DNA from: Pseudomonas gingeri
GTDB taxonomy: Bacteria; Pseudomonadota; Gammaproteobacteria; Pseudomonadales; Pseudomonadaceae
Direction of reading: 5' to 3'
Length of the DNA: 64,000 bases
NCBI RefSeq assembly: GCF_013385635.1
Contig: NZ_JACAPR010000003.1
Location: 48,122-112,121, forward strand
Shown here piece by piece: positions 7,944-16,305 of this stretch. The notes under the pieces are model-generated. The model made no database searches and was not told the DNA's origin. It worked only from the letters and a program-made list of their open reading frames with translations. A program made the translations under genes and the position numbers. How positions within the stretch are numbered: position 1 is the first letter of the stretch; every line of letters starts with the position of its first letter.

Positions 7944-9191
7944 TCAACCGCCCGCCGCGGCGGTCTCGCGCTTTTCGACGTGCATGCGGTCACGGTTGGC
8001 CAGGGTCGGGAACAGTTTCATCCAGGTCCCGGTGACCACCAGGGTGCCGACCCCGCCGAGGACCACCGCCGGCACGGTGCCGAACCAGTGGGCGGTCAGC
8101 CCGGATTCGAACTCGCCCAACTGGTTGGACGCGCCGATGAACAGGCCGTTCACCGCGCTGACCCGACCGCGCATCTCATCGGGGGTTTCCAGTTGCACGA
8201 ACGATGAGCGGATCACCATGCTGATCATGTCCGCCGCGCCGAGTATCACCAATACCGCCAGGGAAAACCAGAATGAGGTCGACAGGCCGAAGGCGATGGT
8301 CGCCACGCCGAATACCCCGACGGCGGTGAACATGACCCGGCCGACCTTGCGCTCCATCGGAAACCGCGCCAGCCACAGTGACATCAGCAGCGCTCCGACC
8401 GCCGGTGCCGAACGCAGCAGGCCCAGGCCCCAGGCGCCGGTCAGCAGGATGTCCTTGGCGAACACCGGCAGCAGGGCGGTCGCGCCACCCAGCAGCACCG
8501 CGAACAGGTCCAGGGAGATGGCCCCGAGAATGTCCGGGCGGCTGCGAATGAAACGAATCCCTGCCAGCAGTGAGTCGAGGGTCGCCTTGCCCTTGTTCAG
8601 TGGCGTCTGGCGTGCCGGCAGATTGAGCATCAGCAGGCAGGCGATCACATACAGGGCGACGGTCGGACCGTAGACCCAGACACTGCCAAAGGCGTACAGC
8701 AGGCCACCGAGGGCCGGGGCGACAATGGTCGCCAGTTGCTGCGCCGACTGTGCGGCCGCCACCGCGCGGGGGAACAGCGCCGGCGGCACGATGGAAGGCA
8801 ACAGCGCCTGGGTGGTGGGCATCTCGAAGGAGCGGGCGGCACCGAGCAGGAAGGCCAGGATAAAGATCATCTCCCGGGTCACGTGATTCGTCGCGCCGCC
8901 GATGGCCAGGCTCAGGGCGATCAGGGCCTGCAGGGTCTGGCACAGCGCCGCGACCTTGCGCCGGTCATAACGATCGGCGACATGCCCGGTGTGCAGCATG
9001 AACAGTACGCGTGGGGCGAACTCCACCAGCCCCACCAGGCCCAGGTCGAGCACGTTGCCGGTCAATTGATAGAGGTTCCAGCCAATGGCCACGGTGAGCA
9101 TCTGGAAGCTGCTGGCGGTAAAGATCCGGGCCAGCCAGAAAGCGAGGAAAGGGCGGTGATGGCGCAGCAACAACGGCGTCTCGGTGGGCAT
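7944..9191 (-). CDS. MFS transporter (MFS_3 / EntS-like drug or siderophore exporter)
   Basis: 415 aa, 12 predicted membrane segments. Typical features of the DHA3/EntS group: AFWLARIFTASSFQMLTVAIGW in TM1 region, GHVADRYDRRKV after TM2, and DEMRGRVSAVNGLFIGASNQLGE in the C-terminal half. Exports a small molecule; substrate unknown. Start 9191 fits the family N-terminus; upstream in-frame residues overlap the intergenic region shared with cioA. Convergent with the small secreted gene. Confidence 0.82.
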   Translation of the reverse strand: MPTETPLLLRHHRPFLAFWLARIFTASSFQMLTVAIGWNLYQLTGNVLDLGLVGLVEFAPRVLFMLHTGHVADRYDRRKVAALCQTLQALIALSLAIGGATNHVTREMIFILAFLLGAARSFEMPTTQALLPSIVPPALFPRAVAAAQSAQQLATIVAPALGGLLYAFGSVWVYGPTVALYVIACLLMLNLPARQTPLNKGKATLDSLLAGIRFIRSRPDILGAISLDLFAVLLGGATALLPVFAKDILLTGAWGLGLLRSAPAVGALLMSLWLARFPMERKVGRVMFTAVGVFGVATIAFGLSTSFWFSLAVLVILGAADMISMVIRSSFVQLETPDEMRGRVSAVNGLFIGASNQLGEFESGLTAHWFGTVPAVVLGGVGTLVVTGTWMKLFPTLANRDRMHVEKRETAAAGG

Positions 9192-9381
9192 CGGGGACTC
9201 GCCTGGGCAGGGGGTAGGGCAGATTATCATCCCCATGTAACAAAAAGTTGCTGAGCTGTCGGTGTTTTTCCCTTCGCCCGTTTTTTGCGGATCAGATGAA
9301 ATCTGCACCTGAGGCAACCTGTCACGCGGCAAAAGACCACATAACCCGGTCGTCGGAATGGGACTACTCTTTTATCGTTGA

Positions 9382-9395
9382 TTGATCCAGGTCAC
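9382..9395. promoter_or_regulatory. ANR/FNR-like site upstream of cioAB
   Basis: TTGATCCAGGTCAC matches the ANR consensus TTGAT-N4-ATCAA in 8 of 10 conserved positions. It lies about 150 bp before cioA. ANR is known to repress cioAB under low oxygen in P. aeruginosa, so the location makes sense; occupancy is not shown. The rest of the 352-bp gap 9192-9543 shows no further clear element. Confidence 0.5.
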
Positions 9396-9543
9396 TTCCC
9401 TTTGCGGCGCTGATCTGGATCCGACTCCCTGCGTCGCGATGGTTTAAAAGAACGAATTCGAATTCGCCACACTCCATATCCGTGGGGGCAGTGGGTGCAG
9501 GCCTCCAGGTCGGCAGCCGGTATTACCTGACAGAGGAAGACTT

Positions 9544-10983
9544 ATGTTCGGTTTGGAGGCACTTGATCTCGCCCGAATCCAGTTCGCGTTCACCATTTCA
9601 TTCCATATCCTGTTCCCGGCCATCACCATTGGCCTGGCGAGCTACCTGGCGGTGCTCGAAGGGTTGTGGCTGAAGACGCGCAACGATACGTACCGCGATC
9701 TGTATCATTTCTGGTCGAAGATCTTTGCCGTCAACTTCGGCATGGGGGTGGTTTCCGGCCTGGTCATGGCGTACCAGTTCGGCACCAACTGGAGTCGTTT
9801 CTCGGACTTCGCCGGCGCGGTCACCGGGCCGTTGCTGACCTACGAGGTACTGACGGCGTTCTTCCTCGAAGCCGGTTTCCTCGGCGTCATGCTGTTCGGC
9901 TGGAACAAGGTCGGCCGCGGACTGCACTTCTTCTCCACGGTGATGGTGGCAATCGGCACCTTGATTTCGACCTTTTGGATCCTGTCGTCCAACAGCTGGA
10001 TGCAGACGCCCCAGGGCTACGAAATCATCGATGGCCGGGTGATCCCGGTGGACTGGCTGGCGGTGGTGTTCAACCCGTCCTTCCCTTACCGCCTGATGCA
10101 CATGGCCACGGCCGCGTTTGTCGCGACGGCGTTCTTCGTCGGTTCCTCGGCGGCCTGGCACCTGTTGCGTGGCCGGGATAACCCGGCGATCCGCACCATG
10201 CTGTCGATGGCCATGTGGATGGCGCTGATCGTGGCGCCGATCCAGGCGGTGATCGGTGATTTCCATGGCCTCAATACCCTCAAGCACCAACCGGCGAAAA
10301 TCGCCGCCATCGAAGGTCACTGGGAGAACGTCGGCAACGAGCCGACCCCGCTGATTCTCTTCGGTTGGCCGGACATGAAGGCGGAGAAGACCAAATTCGC
10401 CGTGGAAATTCCCTACCTGGGCAGCCTGATCCTGACCCACTCGCTGGACAAGCAGGTGCCGGCGCTCAAGGAGTTCCCGCCAGAGGACCGGCCGAATTCG
10501 ACCATTGTGTTCTGGTCGTTCCGCGTGATGGTCGGCCTCGGCTTCCTGATGATCTTCACCGGCCTGTGGAGCCTGTGGCTGCGCAAGCGCGACCGCCTTT
10601 ACGAGAACCGCCTGTTCCTGCGCCTGGCCCTGTGGATGGGCCCGTCCGGCCTGATCGCGATCCTGGCGGGCTGGTTCACTACGGAAATCGGCCGCCAACC
10701 CTGGGTGGTCTACGGCCTGATGCGCACGGCGGATGCGTCCTCCGGGCATAGCCTGGTGCAGATGAGCATCACGCTGACACTATTTGTCGTGGTGTATTTC
10801 TCGCTGTTCGGCGTGGGCCTGGGCTACATGATGCGCCTGGTGCGCAAAGGGCCGAAGATCAACGAAGGCGCCGAGCCGAACCACGGTGGTCCCGGTCAGC
10901 AACGTACACCGGCCCGTCCGCTTTCCGCTGCCGATGACGGCGGTGAAAACGGCCACGGCGACAGCCTGAACAAGGGGAACTGA
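9544..10983 (+). CDS. cioA: Cyanide-insensitive bd-type quinol oxidase subunit I
   Basis: 479 aa membrane protein. Oxidises ubiquinol and reduces O2 to water, poorly inhibited by cyanide. Features: the N-terminal ISFHILFPAITIG with a haem His ligand, GRQPWVVYGLMRT in the quinol-site region, and a short Q-loop (about residues 250-320), which is the mark of the Cio subtype rather than E. coli CydA. GAGGAAGAC precedes the ATG. The C-terminal tail is hydrophilic and rich in Gly/Asp. cioB starts 3 bp after its stop. Confidence 0.95.
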   Translation: MFGLEALDLARIQFAFTISFHILFPAITIGLASYLAVLEGLWLKTRNDTYRDLYHFWSKIFAVNFGMGVVSGLVMAYQFGTNWSRFSDFAGAVTGPLLTYEVLTAFFLEAGFLGVMLFGWNKVGRGLHFFSTVMVAIGTLISTFWILSSNSWMQTPQGYEIIDGRVIPVDWLAVVFNPSFPYRLMHMATAAFVATAFFVGSSAAWHLLRGRDNPAIRTMLSMAMWMALIVAPIQAVIGDFHGLNTLKHQPAKIAAIEGHWENVGNEPTPLILFGWPDMKAEKTKFAVEIPYLGSLILTHSLDKQVPALKEFPPEDRPNSTIVFWSFRVMVGLGFLMIFTGLWSLWLRKRDRLYENRLFLRLALWMGPSGLIAILAGWFTTEIGRQPWVVYGLMRTADASSGHSLVQMSITLTLFVVVYFSLFGVGLGYMMRLVRKGPKINEGAEPNHGGPGQQRTPARPLSAADDGGENGHGDSLNKGN

Positions 10984-10986
10984 ATC

Positions 10987-11994
10987 ATGGGTATTGATCT
11001 TCCGCTGATCTGGGCCGTGATCATCATCTTCGGCATCATGATGTATGTGGTCATGGATGGCTTCGACCTGGGGATCGGCATTCTCTTTCCCTTTATCAAG
11101 GGCGACCGCGACCGCGACGTGATGATGAACACCGTGGCCCCGGTCTGGGACGGTAACGAAACCTGGCTGGTGCTCGGCGGCGCGGCGCTGTTCGGCGCCT
11201 TCCCGCTGGCCTATTCGGTGGTGCTGTCGGCGTTGTACCTGCCGCTGATCTTCATGCTGATCGGGCTGATCTTCCGCGGCGTGGCCTTCGAGTTCCGCTT
11301 CAAGGCCAAGGACCACAAGCGCCATATCTGGGACAAGGCTTTCATTGGCGGTTCACTGGCGGCGACCTTCTTCCAGGGCGTGGCCCTGGGCGCCTTCATC
11401 GACGGCATCCCGGTGGTCAACCGGCAGTTCGCCGGCGGCTCGCTGGACTGGCTGACGCCGTTCACCCTGTTCTGTGGCGTGGCGCTGGTGGTGGCCTATG
11501 CCTTGCTCGGCTGTACCTGGCTGATCATGAAGACCGAGGGCAAGTTACAGGAGCAGATGCATGACCTGGCGCGGCCGTTGGCGTTCGTCCTGCTGGCGGT
11601 GATCGGCATCGTCAGCATCTGGACGCCCCTGGCCCATGCCGAGATCGCCGCGCGCTGGTTTACCCTGCCGAACCTGTTCTGGTTCCTGCCGGTGCCGATC
11701 CTGGTACTTGTCACGCTGTACGGCCTGATCCGGGCGGTGGCGCGCAATGCCCATTACACGCCGTTCCTGCTGACCCTGGTGCTGATTTTCCTCGGCTACA
11801 GTGGCCTCGGTATCAGCCTGTGGCCGAATATCGTGCCGCCGTCGATCTCGATCTGGGACGCCGCCGCGCCGCCACAGAGCCAAGGCTTCATGCTGGTGGG
11901 CACGCTGTTCATCATTCCGTTCATCCTCGGCTACACCTTCTGGAGCTACTACGTGTTCCGCGGCAAGGTGACCCATGAGGACGGCTACCACTAG
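10987..11994 (+). CDS. cioB: Cyanide-insensitive bd-type quinol oxidase subunit II
   Basis: 335 aa, about eight membrane segments. Family marks: MGIDLPLIWAVIIIFGIMMYVVMDGFDLGIG at the N-terminus, WDGNETWLVLGG, and YPLVYPxW-type C-terminal region replaced here by GYTFWSYYVFRGKV. It pairs with cioA to form the oxidase and lacks haem ligands of its own. The 2-3 bp spacing after cioA points to one transcript. Confidence 0.95.
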   Translation: MGIDLPLIWAVIIIFGIMMYVVMDGFDLGIGILFPFIKGDRDRDVMMNTVAPVWDGNETWLVLGGAALFGAFPLAYSVVLSALYLPLIFMLIGLIFRGVAFEFRFKAKDHKRHIWDKAFIGGSLAATFFQGVALGAFIDGIPVVNRQFAGGSLDWLTPFTLFCGVALVVAYALLGCTWLIMKTEGKLQEQMHDLARPLAFVLLAVIGIVSIWTPLAHAEIAARWFTLPNLFWFLPVPILVLVTLYGLIRAVARNAHYTPFLLTLVLIFLGYSGLGISLWPNIVPPSISIWDAAAPPQSQGFMLVGTLFIIPFILGYTFWSYYVFRGKVTHEDGYH

Positions 11995-12060
11995 GTGATG
12001 GCTGATAGCTCGCGATGGCGCTCTTCGGGGCGTCATCCTTCCGACGACGAGGACTCCGAC

Positions 12061-12228
12061 ATGACAGGCAAACATTCGTTGCACGAGATCGAACAGGCCG
12101 AGAGGAAACCGCTCTGGCAGCGCCTGGGCTGGCTGGCGATGATCTGGACGGGCAGTGTGCTGGCGTTGTTCGTGGTCGCCAGCCTGATGCGCCTGTTCAT
12201 GAGCGCTGCGGGGCTGACGACTCACTGA
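12061..12228 (+). CDS. DUF2474 small membrane subunit of the bd oxidase
   Basis: 55 aa with one membrane helix (about residues 25-48: GWLAMIWTGSVLALFVVASLM). It is the usual third gene after cioAB and corresponds in position to CydX/CydS small subunits that stabilise bd oxidases. The RBS GACGAGGACTCC lies before ATG 12061. A longer in-frame reading from 11995 is not supported: the family starts near this ATG. Function in Cio is inferred from position and topology. Confidence 0.8.
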   Translation: MTGKHSLHEIEQAERKPLWQRLGWLAMIWTGSVLALFVVASLMRLFMSAAGLTTH

Positions 12229-12253
12229 TCACCCGGCAGGCACCTTATCGCGC

Positions 12254-13378
12254 CTACTTGCGGGCCTTGAGAATGACGAACTTGGGTGTCGCCGCCACTT
12301 GCTCGACGCCCCGGAACAGGCGAGCCAGCTTGCTGTGATAGCCCAGGTGGCGGTTGCCGACGATGTACAGCGCGCCACCGACCACCAGTGCTTCCCGGGC
12401 CTGCTGGAACATCCGCCAGGCGAGGAAGTCGCCGACGACCTGCTGCTGGTGGAAGGGCGGGTTGCACAGCACCACATCCAGTGATTGCGCCGCCTGGCCG
12501 GCGAGGCCGTCATCGGCGCGCACGGTCACTTCCCGGTCACCGAGTATCGCCTGCCAGTTTTCCCGCGCCGATTGCACGGCCATGAACGACTCGTCCACCA
12601 GCGTGTAGTGGGCCTGCGGGTTTTGCAGCGCGCTGGCGATGGCCAGCACGCCGTTGCCGCAGCCGAGGTCGGCGACCCGGACATTGCCCAGGTTGCCGGG
12701 CAGGTGGGGAAGGAAGGCCCGGGTACCGATATCCAGGCCTTCGCGACAGAAGACGTTGGCATGGTTGAGCAGCTCGATCGCCGGTTGATCGAGGGTGTAG
12801 CGCGTCGGGTAGGGTGAGCCGATAGCGGCTCTGGCTTCGGGTGTCGCGATCAGCAGGCGAGCTTTCTTCACCGCCAATGAGGCCTGTACCGGGCCGACGT
12901 AACGCTCCAGCAGATCTCCCGCGGCCCTGGGCAAATGCTTGACCATGGCCGCGGCGACCACCTGCGCGCCCGGCGCCAGTTGACCCTGCAGGCGGATCAG
13001 TTGTTCTTCCAGCAGCGCCAGAGTCTTGGGTACGCGGATCAGTACCCGGTCGAACGGGCCGTCCAGGGCCTCGCTGGCCGGCACATGGCGCACGGCATCG
13101 AAGGCCTTGCCATTGCGTACCAGGTTTTTTTCCAGGCCCAGGGCCGCCAGGAACGAGTCGCCGCTGCTGGTCAGTTGTACATGGCCTTCCAGGCTGGCGG
13201 CCAGGGCGCCGAAACTGTCGTTGAGCACCAGTACCCGGGTGTCGCGCGGGACCGCCTGTGCGGCCAGGTGGTCGAGCAGGTATTGATCGGCTGCGTCGAA
13301 CGCCTGCAGCGGTTCGTTCTGCTGTTCAGGCTGGCGGATCAGATCGAGTTGGGCGAACGGGCTTTCTAGCAGGGGCAT
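12254..13378 (-). CDS. rlmG: 23S rRNA (guanine-1835-N2)-methyltransferase
   Basis: 374 aa, the normal length. Methylates G1835 of 23S rRNA with SAM. N-terminal half (about 1-190) is the degenerate methyltransferase-like domain of the RsmC/RlmG type; C-terminal half has VADLGCGNGVLAIA (motif I) and VVLCNPPFHQQQ (motif IV, NPPFH). Start 13378 (MPLLESPFAQLDLI) fits the family; an in-frame ATG 23 codons upstream is less likely. Convergent with the DUF2474 gene, 25 bp apart. Confidence 0.93.
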   Translation of the reverse strand: MPLLESPFAQLDLIRQPEQQNEPLQAFDAADQYLLDHLAAQAVPRDTRVLVLNDSFGALAASLEGHVQLTSSGDSFLAALGLEKNLVRNGKAFDAVRHVPASEALDGPFDRVLIRVPKTLALLEEQLIRLQGQLAPGAQVVAAAMVKHLPRAAGDLLERYVGPVQASLAVKKARLLIATPEARAAIGSPYPTRYTLDQPAIELLNHANVFCREGLDIGTRAFLPHLPGNLGNVRVADLGCGNGVLAIASALQNPQAHYTLVDESFMAVQSARENWQAILGDREVTVRADDGLAGQAAQSLDVVLCNPPFHQQQVVGDFLAWRMFQQAREALVVGGALYIVGNRHLGYHSKLARLFRGVEQVAATPKFVILKARK

Positions 13379-13555
13379 GGGGTACAGGCTCTGGAGGACG
13401 GTTTGCGGCTGTCTTGAATCGGCGCTTGGAACAAGCGTGGTCTGCAACGGTAGGCAAGAGCGGGGATTTTACGTGGGTTTCGAGGATATTGCCTGTGGCA
13501 TGTGTTGAGGGCAGGTCCTTCTGCCGGGTGATGGGGATGTCGAATCAGTACCGAA

Positions 13556-14269
13556 TCAGTACAGCAGGCCGGACTTGGCGGCGCGCAGTACTGCCGAGGC
13601 CTTGTTGCTGACCCCCAGTTTTCTCATGATCGTGCTCATGTGAAAGCCTACGGTGCGTGCCGTCAGGTTGAGGATGTTGGCGATTTCCGCAGCGGTCTTG
13701 CCTTCAGCCGTCCACTTCAGGATCTCGGTTTCCCGAGGCGAGAGCGGATGGTAGTTTTGCGGCTGACAGGAGTTGACCAGCTTTTCCGCCATGTACGAAT
13801 GCAGCCAATTGCATAGCCACAGGATATGGCCCGTCTTCGAATAGAACTCGCTGGACGTGATGGGCTCGTAGGTCCTGGCCAGGCTCAGAGTGCTGACGAT
13901 ACCGCGAATGTCGTGCACCGACTGCGACCAACCGTGGTTCAGGCCATGAGCCTGCATGTCGCGCCAGAGTGTCGGCGTACTTCTGAATGTTTCCGGTACC
14001 CAGAGTATGGGAAACACCGAGCTGTGACAGTGAGCGATCAGTGGATCAATTGTAATGTAGTTGTTGCGCTGGTAACACGACTTCCATTCGTTTGGGTAGT
14101 TGTCAAAAGACGAGCTGTTGGGTTGGATGCCTCCTAACAAGGTGCTGACTCTGAACGATACATAGGTAAAACGGATTTGCCCTGCCAGATTGAAAACTGC
14201 GTCGAAGACTGCCTGTTCTTCTTTTTCACTCATGAGCTGGTGCAGTTGAGTATCCTGCCAGTTCTCCAT
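13556..14269 (-). CDS. LuxR-family solo (orphan) quorum-sensing-type regulator
   Basis: 237 aa. Residues about 20-165 form an autoinducer-binding domain; residues about 172-235 form the LuxR helix-turn-helix (LSPRETEILKWTAEGKTAAEIANILNLTARTVGFHMSTIMRKLG split into its usual four helices). Residues matching the TraR AHL contacts are present: W and Y in EWKSCYQ, DP in ITIDPLI, W in PILW, and the G region HGLNHGW. No luxI synthase is adjacent, so it is a solo. Base composition is lower in GC than its neighbours and it borders an AT-rich gap, which suggests transfer. Signal and targets unknown. Confidence 0.87.
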   Translation of the reverse strand: MENWQDTQLHQLMSEKEEQAVFDAVFNLAGQIRFTYVSFRVSTLLGGIQPNSSSFDNYPNEWKSCYQRNNYITIDPLIAHCHSSVFPILWVPETFRSTPTLWRDMQAHGLNHGWSQSVHDIRGIVSTLSLARTYEPITSSEFYSKTGHILWLCNWLHSYMAEKLVNSCQPQNYHPLSPRETEILKWTAEGKTAAEIANILNLTARTVGFHMSTIMRKLGVSNKASAVLRAAKSGLLY

Positions 14270-14279
14270 TGAGGTTCCC

Positions 14280-14640
14280 TTCCTTGATGCTTGGTGCGGT
14301 TCTCTTGGACCGAAGGTGCCTGAAGTAGTGTAGGAAAATTCCTGGTTTCGGTGTTGGTTTTTTATATGCTGATGATATTTTTATTGTCTTTAAATGCTAT
14401 GTGTTATCGCGTCAAGTGTCGTTTTTTGCGTTAAATGGTAGATGTCATTCTGATATGAATTTTGTTTGGTGTGGTGTGATTTTTTTTGTGAAAAAAATGT
14501 GAATTGCGATGTTCTGATTATAAGTTTTTGTTTTTTAAGGTTGCTGTACTTTGTTTATAAAGTTGTACATGTTTTATGGCGAAATTTATACCACCACAAA
14601 CCATCAGTGTTTCTCGAGCCGGCTTTGCGCGACACTGGGG
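14280..14640. other. AT-rich intergenic stretch between luxR and fpr
   Basis: About 360 bp rich in T/A with runs such as TTTTTTTGTG near 14480, very unlike the surrounding coding DNA. No ORF with a family match, tRNA or clear repeat was seen. It carries the promoters of the divergent luxR and fpr genes and may be a silencing target for H-NS-like MvaT/MvaU proteins (inference). Confidence 0.55.
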
Positions 14641-14663
14641 CTTCAGCCCCGATGGAGCGGACC

Positions 14664-15440
14664 ATGACCGCCAGCGCAGAAAAATTTACCCGACAGACCC
14701 TGCTCGATGTCCGTCCCCTGACCTCCAGCCTGTTTACCCTGCGTACCACGCGGGATGTCGGGTTTCGTTTTCGTGCCGGGCAATTTGCCCGTCTGGGCGT
14801 GACCAAGGCGGATGGCAGTGTGGTGTGGCGGGCCTACTCGATGGTGTCCTCGCCTCATGACGAGTTTCTCGAGTTCTTTTCCATCGTCGTGCCTGGTGGC
14901 GAGTTCACCAGTGAGCTGAGTTGTCTGGAAGTGGGCGATTCGTTGCTGGTCGAGCGCCAGGCCGTGGGTTATCTGACCCTGGATCGATTCGTCGACGGGC
15001 GCGATCTCTGGCTGCTGGCCACGGGTACCGGGGTGGCGCCGTTCCTGTCGATCCTGCAGGACTTCGAGGTATGGGAGCGATTCGAGCGGATCCTGCTGGT
15101 CTACAGTGCTCGCCATGAGCGCGAACTGGCGTACCGGGAACTGATCGCCGGCCTGGCCGAGCGTGACTACCTGGCCGAGCATGCCCACAAGTTGCACTTC
15201 ATTCCTACTGTCACCCGCGAGCAGGTGCCGGGGGTATTGCAGGGGCGGATTCCCCAACTGATCGACAGTGGCGAACTGGAGCGCGCGGCCGGGGTGGCGC
15301 TGAGCGCCGAGCACTCGAGGGTGATGATATGCGGCAACCCACAGATGATCGACGATACCCGCCAGGTGCTGAAGCAGCGCGATATGCAACTGAGCCTGAG
15401 CCGGCGTCCCGGCCAGGTCGCGGTGGAGAACTACTGGTAG
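14664..15440 (+). CDS. fpr: Ferredoxin/flavodoxin--NADP+ reductase
   Basis: 258 aa. Transfers electrons between NADPH and ferredoxin or flavodoxin through FAD. Motifs: RAYSMVSSP (FAD binding), VGYLTLD, GTGVAPFLSIL (NADP ribose/pyrophosphate), RVMICGNPQMIDDT. The C-terminus VENYW resembles E. coli-type Fpr (ending EHYW, from memory), so it may correspond to the FprB type of pseudomonads. Start 14664 (MTASAEKF) fits; ATG 14652 in frame is an alternative. Upstream lies the AT-rich gap. Confidence 0.9.
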   Translation: MTASAEKFTRQTLLDVRPLTSSLFTLRTTRDVGFRFRAGQFARLGVTKADGSVVWRAYSMVSSPHDEFLEFFSIVVPGGEFTSELSCLEVGDSLLVERQAVGYLTLDRFVDGRDLWLLATGTGVAPFLSILQDFEVWERFERILLVYSARHERELAYRELIAGLAERDYLAEHAHKLHFIPTVTREQVPGVLQGRIPQLIDSGELERAAGVALSAEHSRVMICGNPQMIDDTRQVLKQRDMQLSLSRRPGQVAVENYW

Positions 15441-15502
15441 TGGTCCGGGCTTGCACAAGCGGTCGGAAAATTGGCAATACGCTTTGTGAATACCTGAAAC
15501 CT

Positions 15503-15587
15503 GTAGGAGCCCGGCTTGCCGGCGATGGCGTCCGAACGGGCACCGTAAGGCTCAAGGGCCTAATCGCCGGCAAGCCGGGCTCCTACA
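15503..15587. repeat. REPIN
   Basis: Inverted REP pair with the GCCCGGCTTGCCGG variant (extra C), between convergent fpr and mscL. Confidence 0.93.
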
Positions 15588-15606
15588 AGGGATCGCGTTG
15601 GGGCTG

Positions 15607-16020
15607 TCAGGGCCTGTTGTTCTGGGCCTTGAGCAGGTCGCGGATCTCTCCCAGCAACTCTTCTTCCCTGGTTGGCACTGGCGGCAGGCTCGGCGCCACG
15701 GCTTCCTCGCGTTTCAGGCGGTTGATCGCCTTGACGCCCATGAAGATGGCGAAGGCCACGATGATGAAGTCGATGCAGGTCTGGATGAACTTGCCATAGG
15801 CCAGGACCACCGCAGGCACATTGCCGTCGGCGGCCTTCAAGGTGACCGCCAGGGCACTGAAATCCACCCCACCAATAAGCAAGCCGATCGGTGGCATCAC
15901 CACGTCGCCGACGAACGACGATACGATCTTGCCGAAGGCCGCGCCGATAATGATACCGACGGCCATGTCGACCACATTGCCTTTGACCGCGAAGGCCTTG
16001 AACTCACTTAGCACGCCCAT
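15607..16020 (-). CDS. mscL: Large-conductance mechanosensitive channel
   Basis: 137 aa. Opens under membrane tension to release solutes during hypo-osmotic shock. N-terminal amphipathic helix [22 protein letters not shown], pore-lining TM1 [24 protein letters not shown]2 around residues 75-100, and a charged C-terminal bundle with [12 protein letters not shown]. Length and order match the family. Its promoter shares the gap 16021-16305 with katB. Confidence 0.96.
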   Translation of the reverse strand: MGVLSEFKAFAVKGNVVDMAVGIIIGAAFGKIVSSFVGDVVMPPIGLLIGGVDFSALAVTLKAADGNVPAVVLAYGKFIQTCIDFIIVAFAIFMGVKAINRLKREEAVAPSLPPVPTREEELLGEIRDLLKAQNNRP

Positions 16021-16305
16021 AGGTTATTCCTTGTTACAGATGAGTTGAGTGACCGCAGTGTAATTCAGCCGCGAGCATCTTGCTCGATGCCCGGTTTGCC
16101 CGCGCCCGCCTTAATCGACCTGCTGTTCGGCGATAAGTTTGCAAAGTGCCACCAATCGCGCGAAATACTCGTCCCAGACGGTCCCGGCTTGTGGATTTTC
16201 TCAATCGGTGTCTTTGGGCATTTCTATTTAGAGAACGAGATAACGATCACTAGCCTCTGGTGAGCGCATCGGGATGCGCACTAAAAAAACCTAGAGGAAT
16301 CCACC

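Noticed and set aside
13379-14663. A luxI-type synthase near the LuxR gene
   Set aside because: No frame with LuxI motifs was found on either strand around it.
16239-16253. OxyR-type site before katB
   Set aside because: Only one GATA-N7-CTAG half-match, without the second pair; too weak to list as a site.
16263-16281. Hairpin before katB as terminator or riboswitch
   Set aside because: No T-run follows and no known riboswitch pattern; could be a simple 5' UTR stem.
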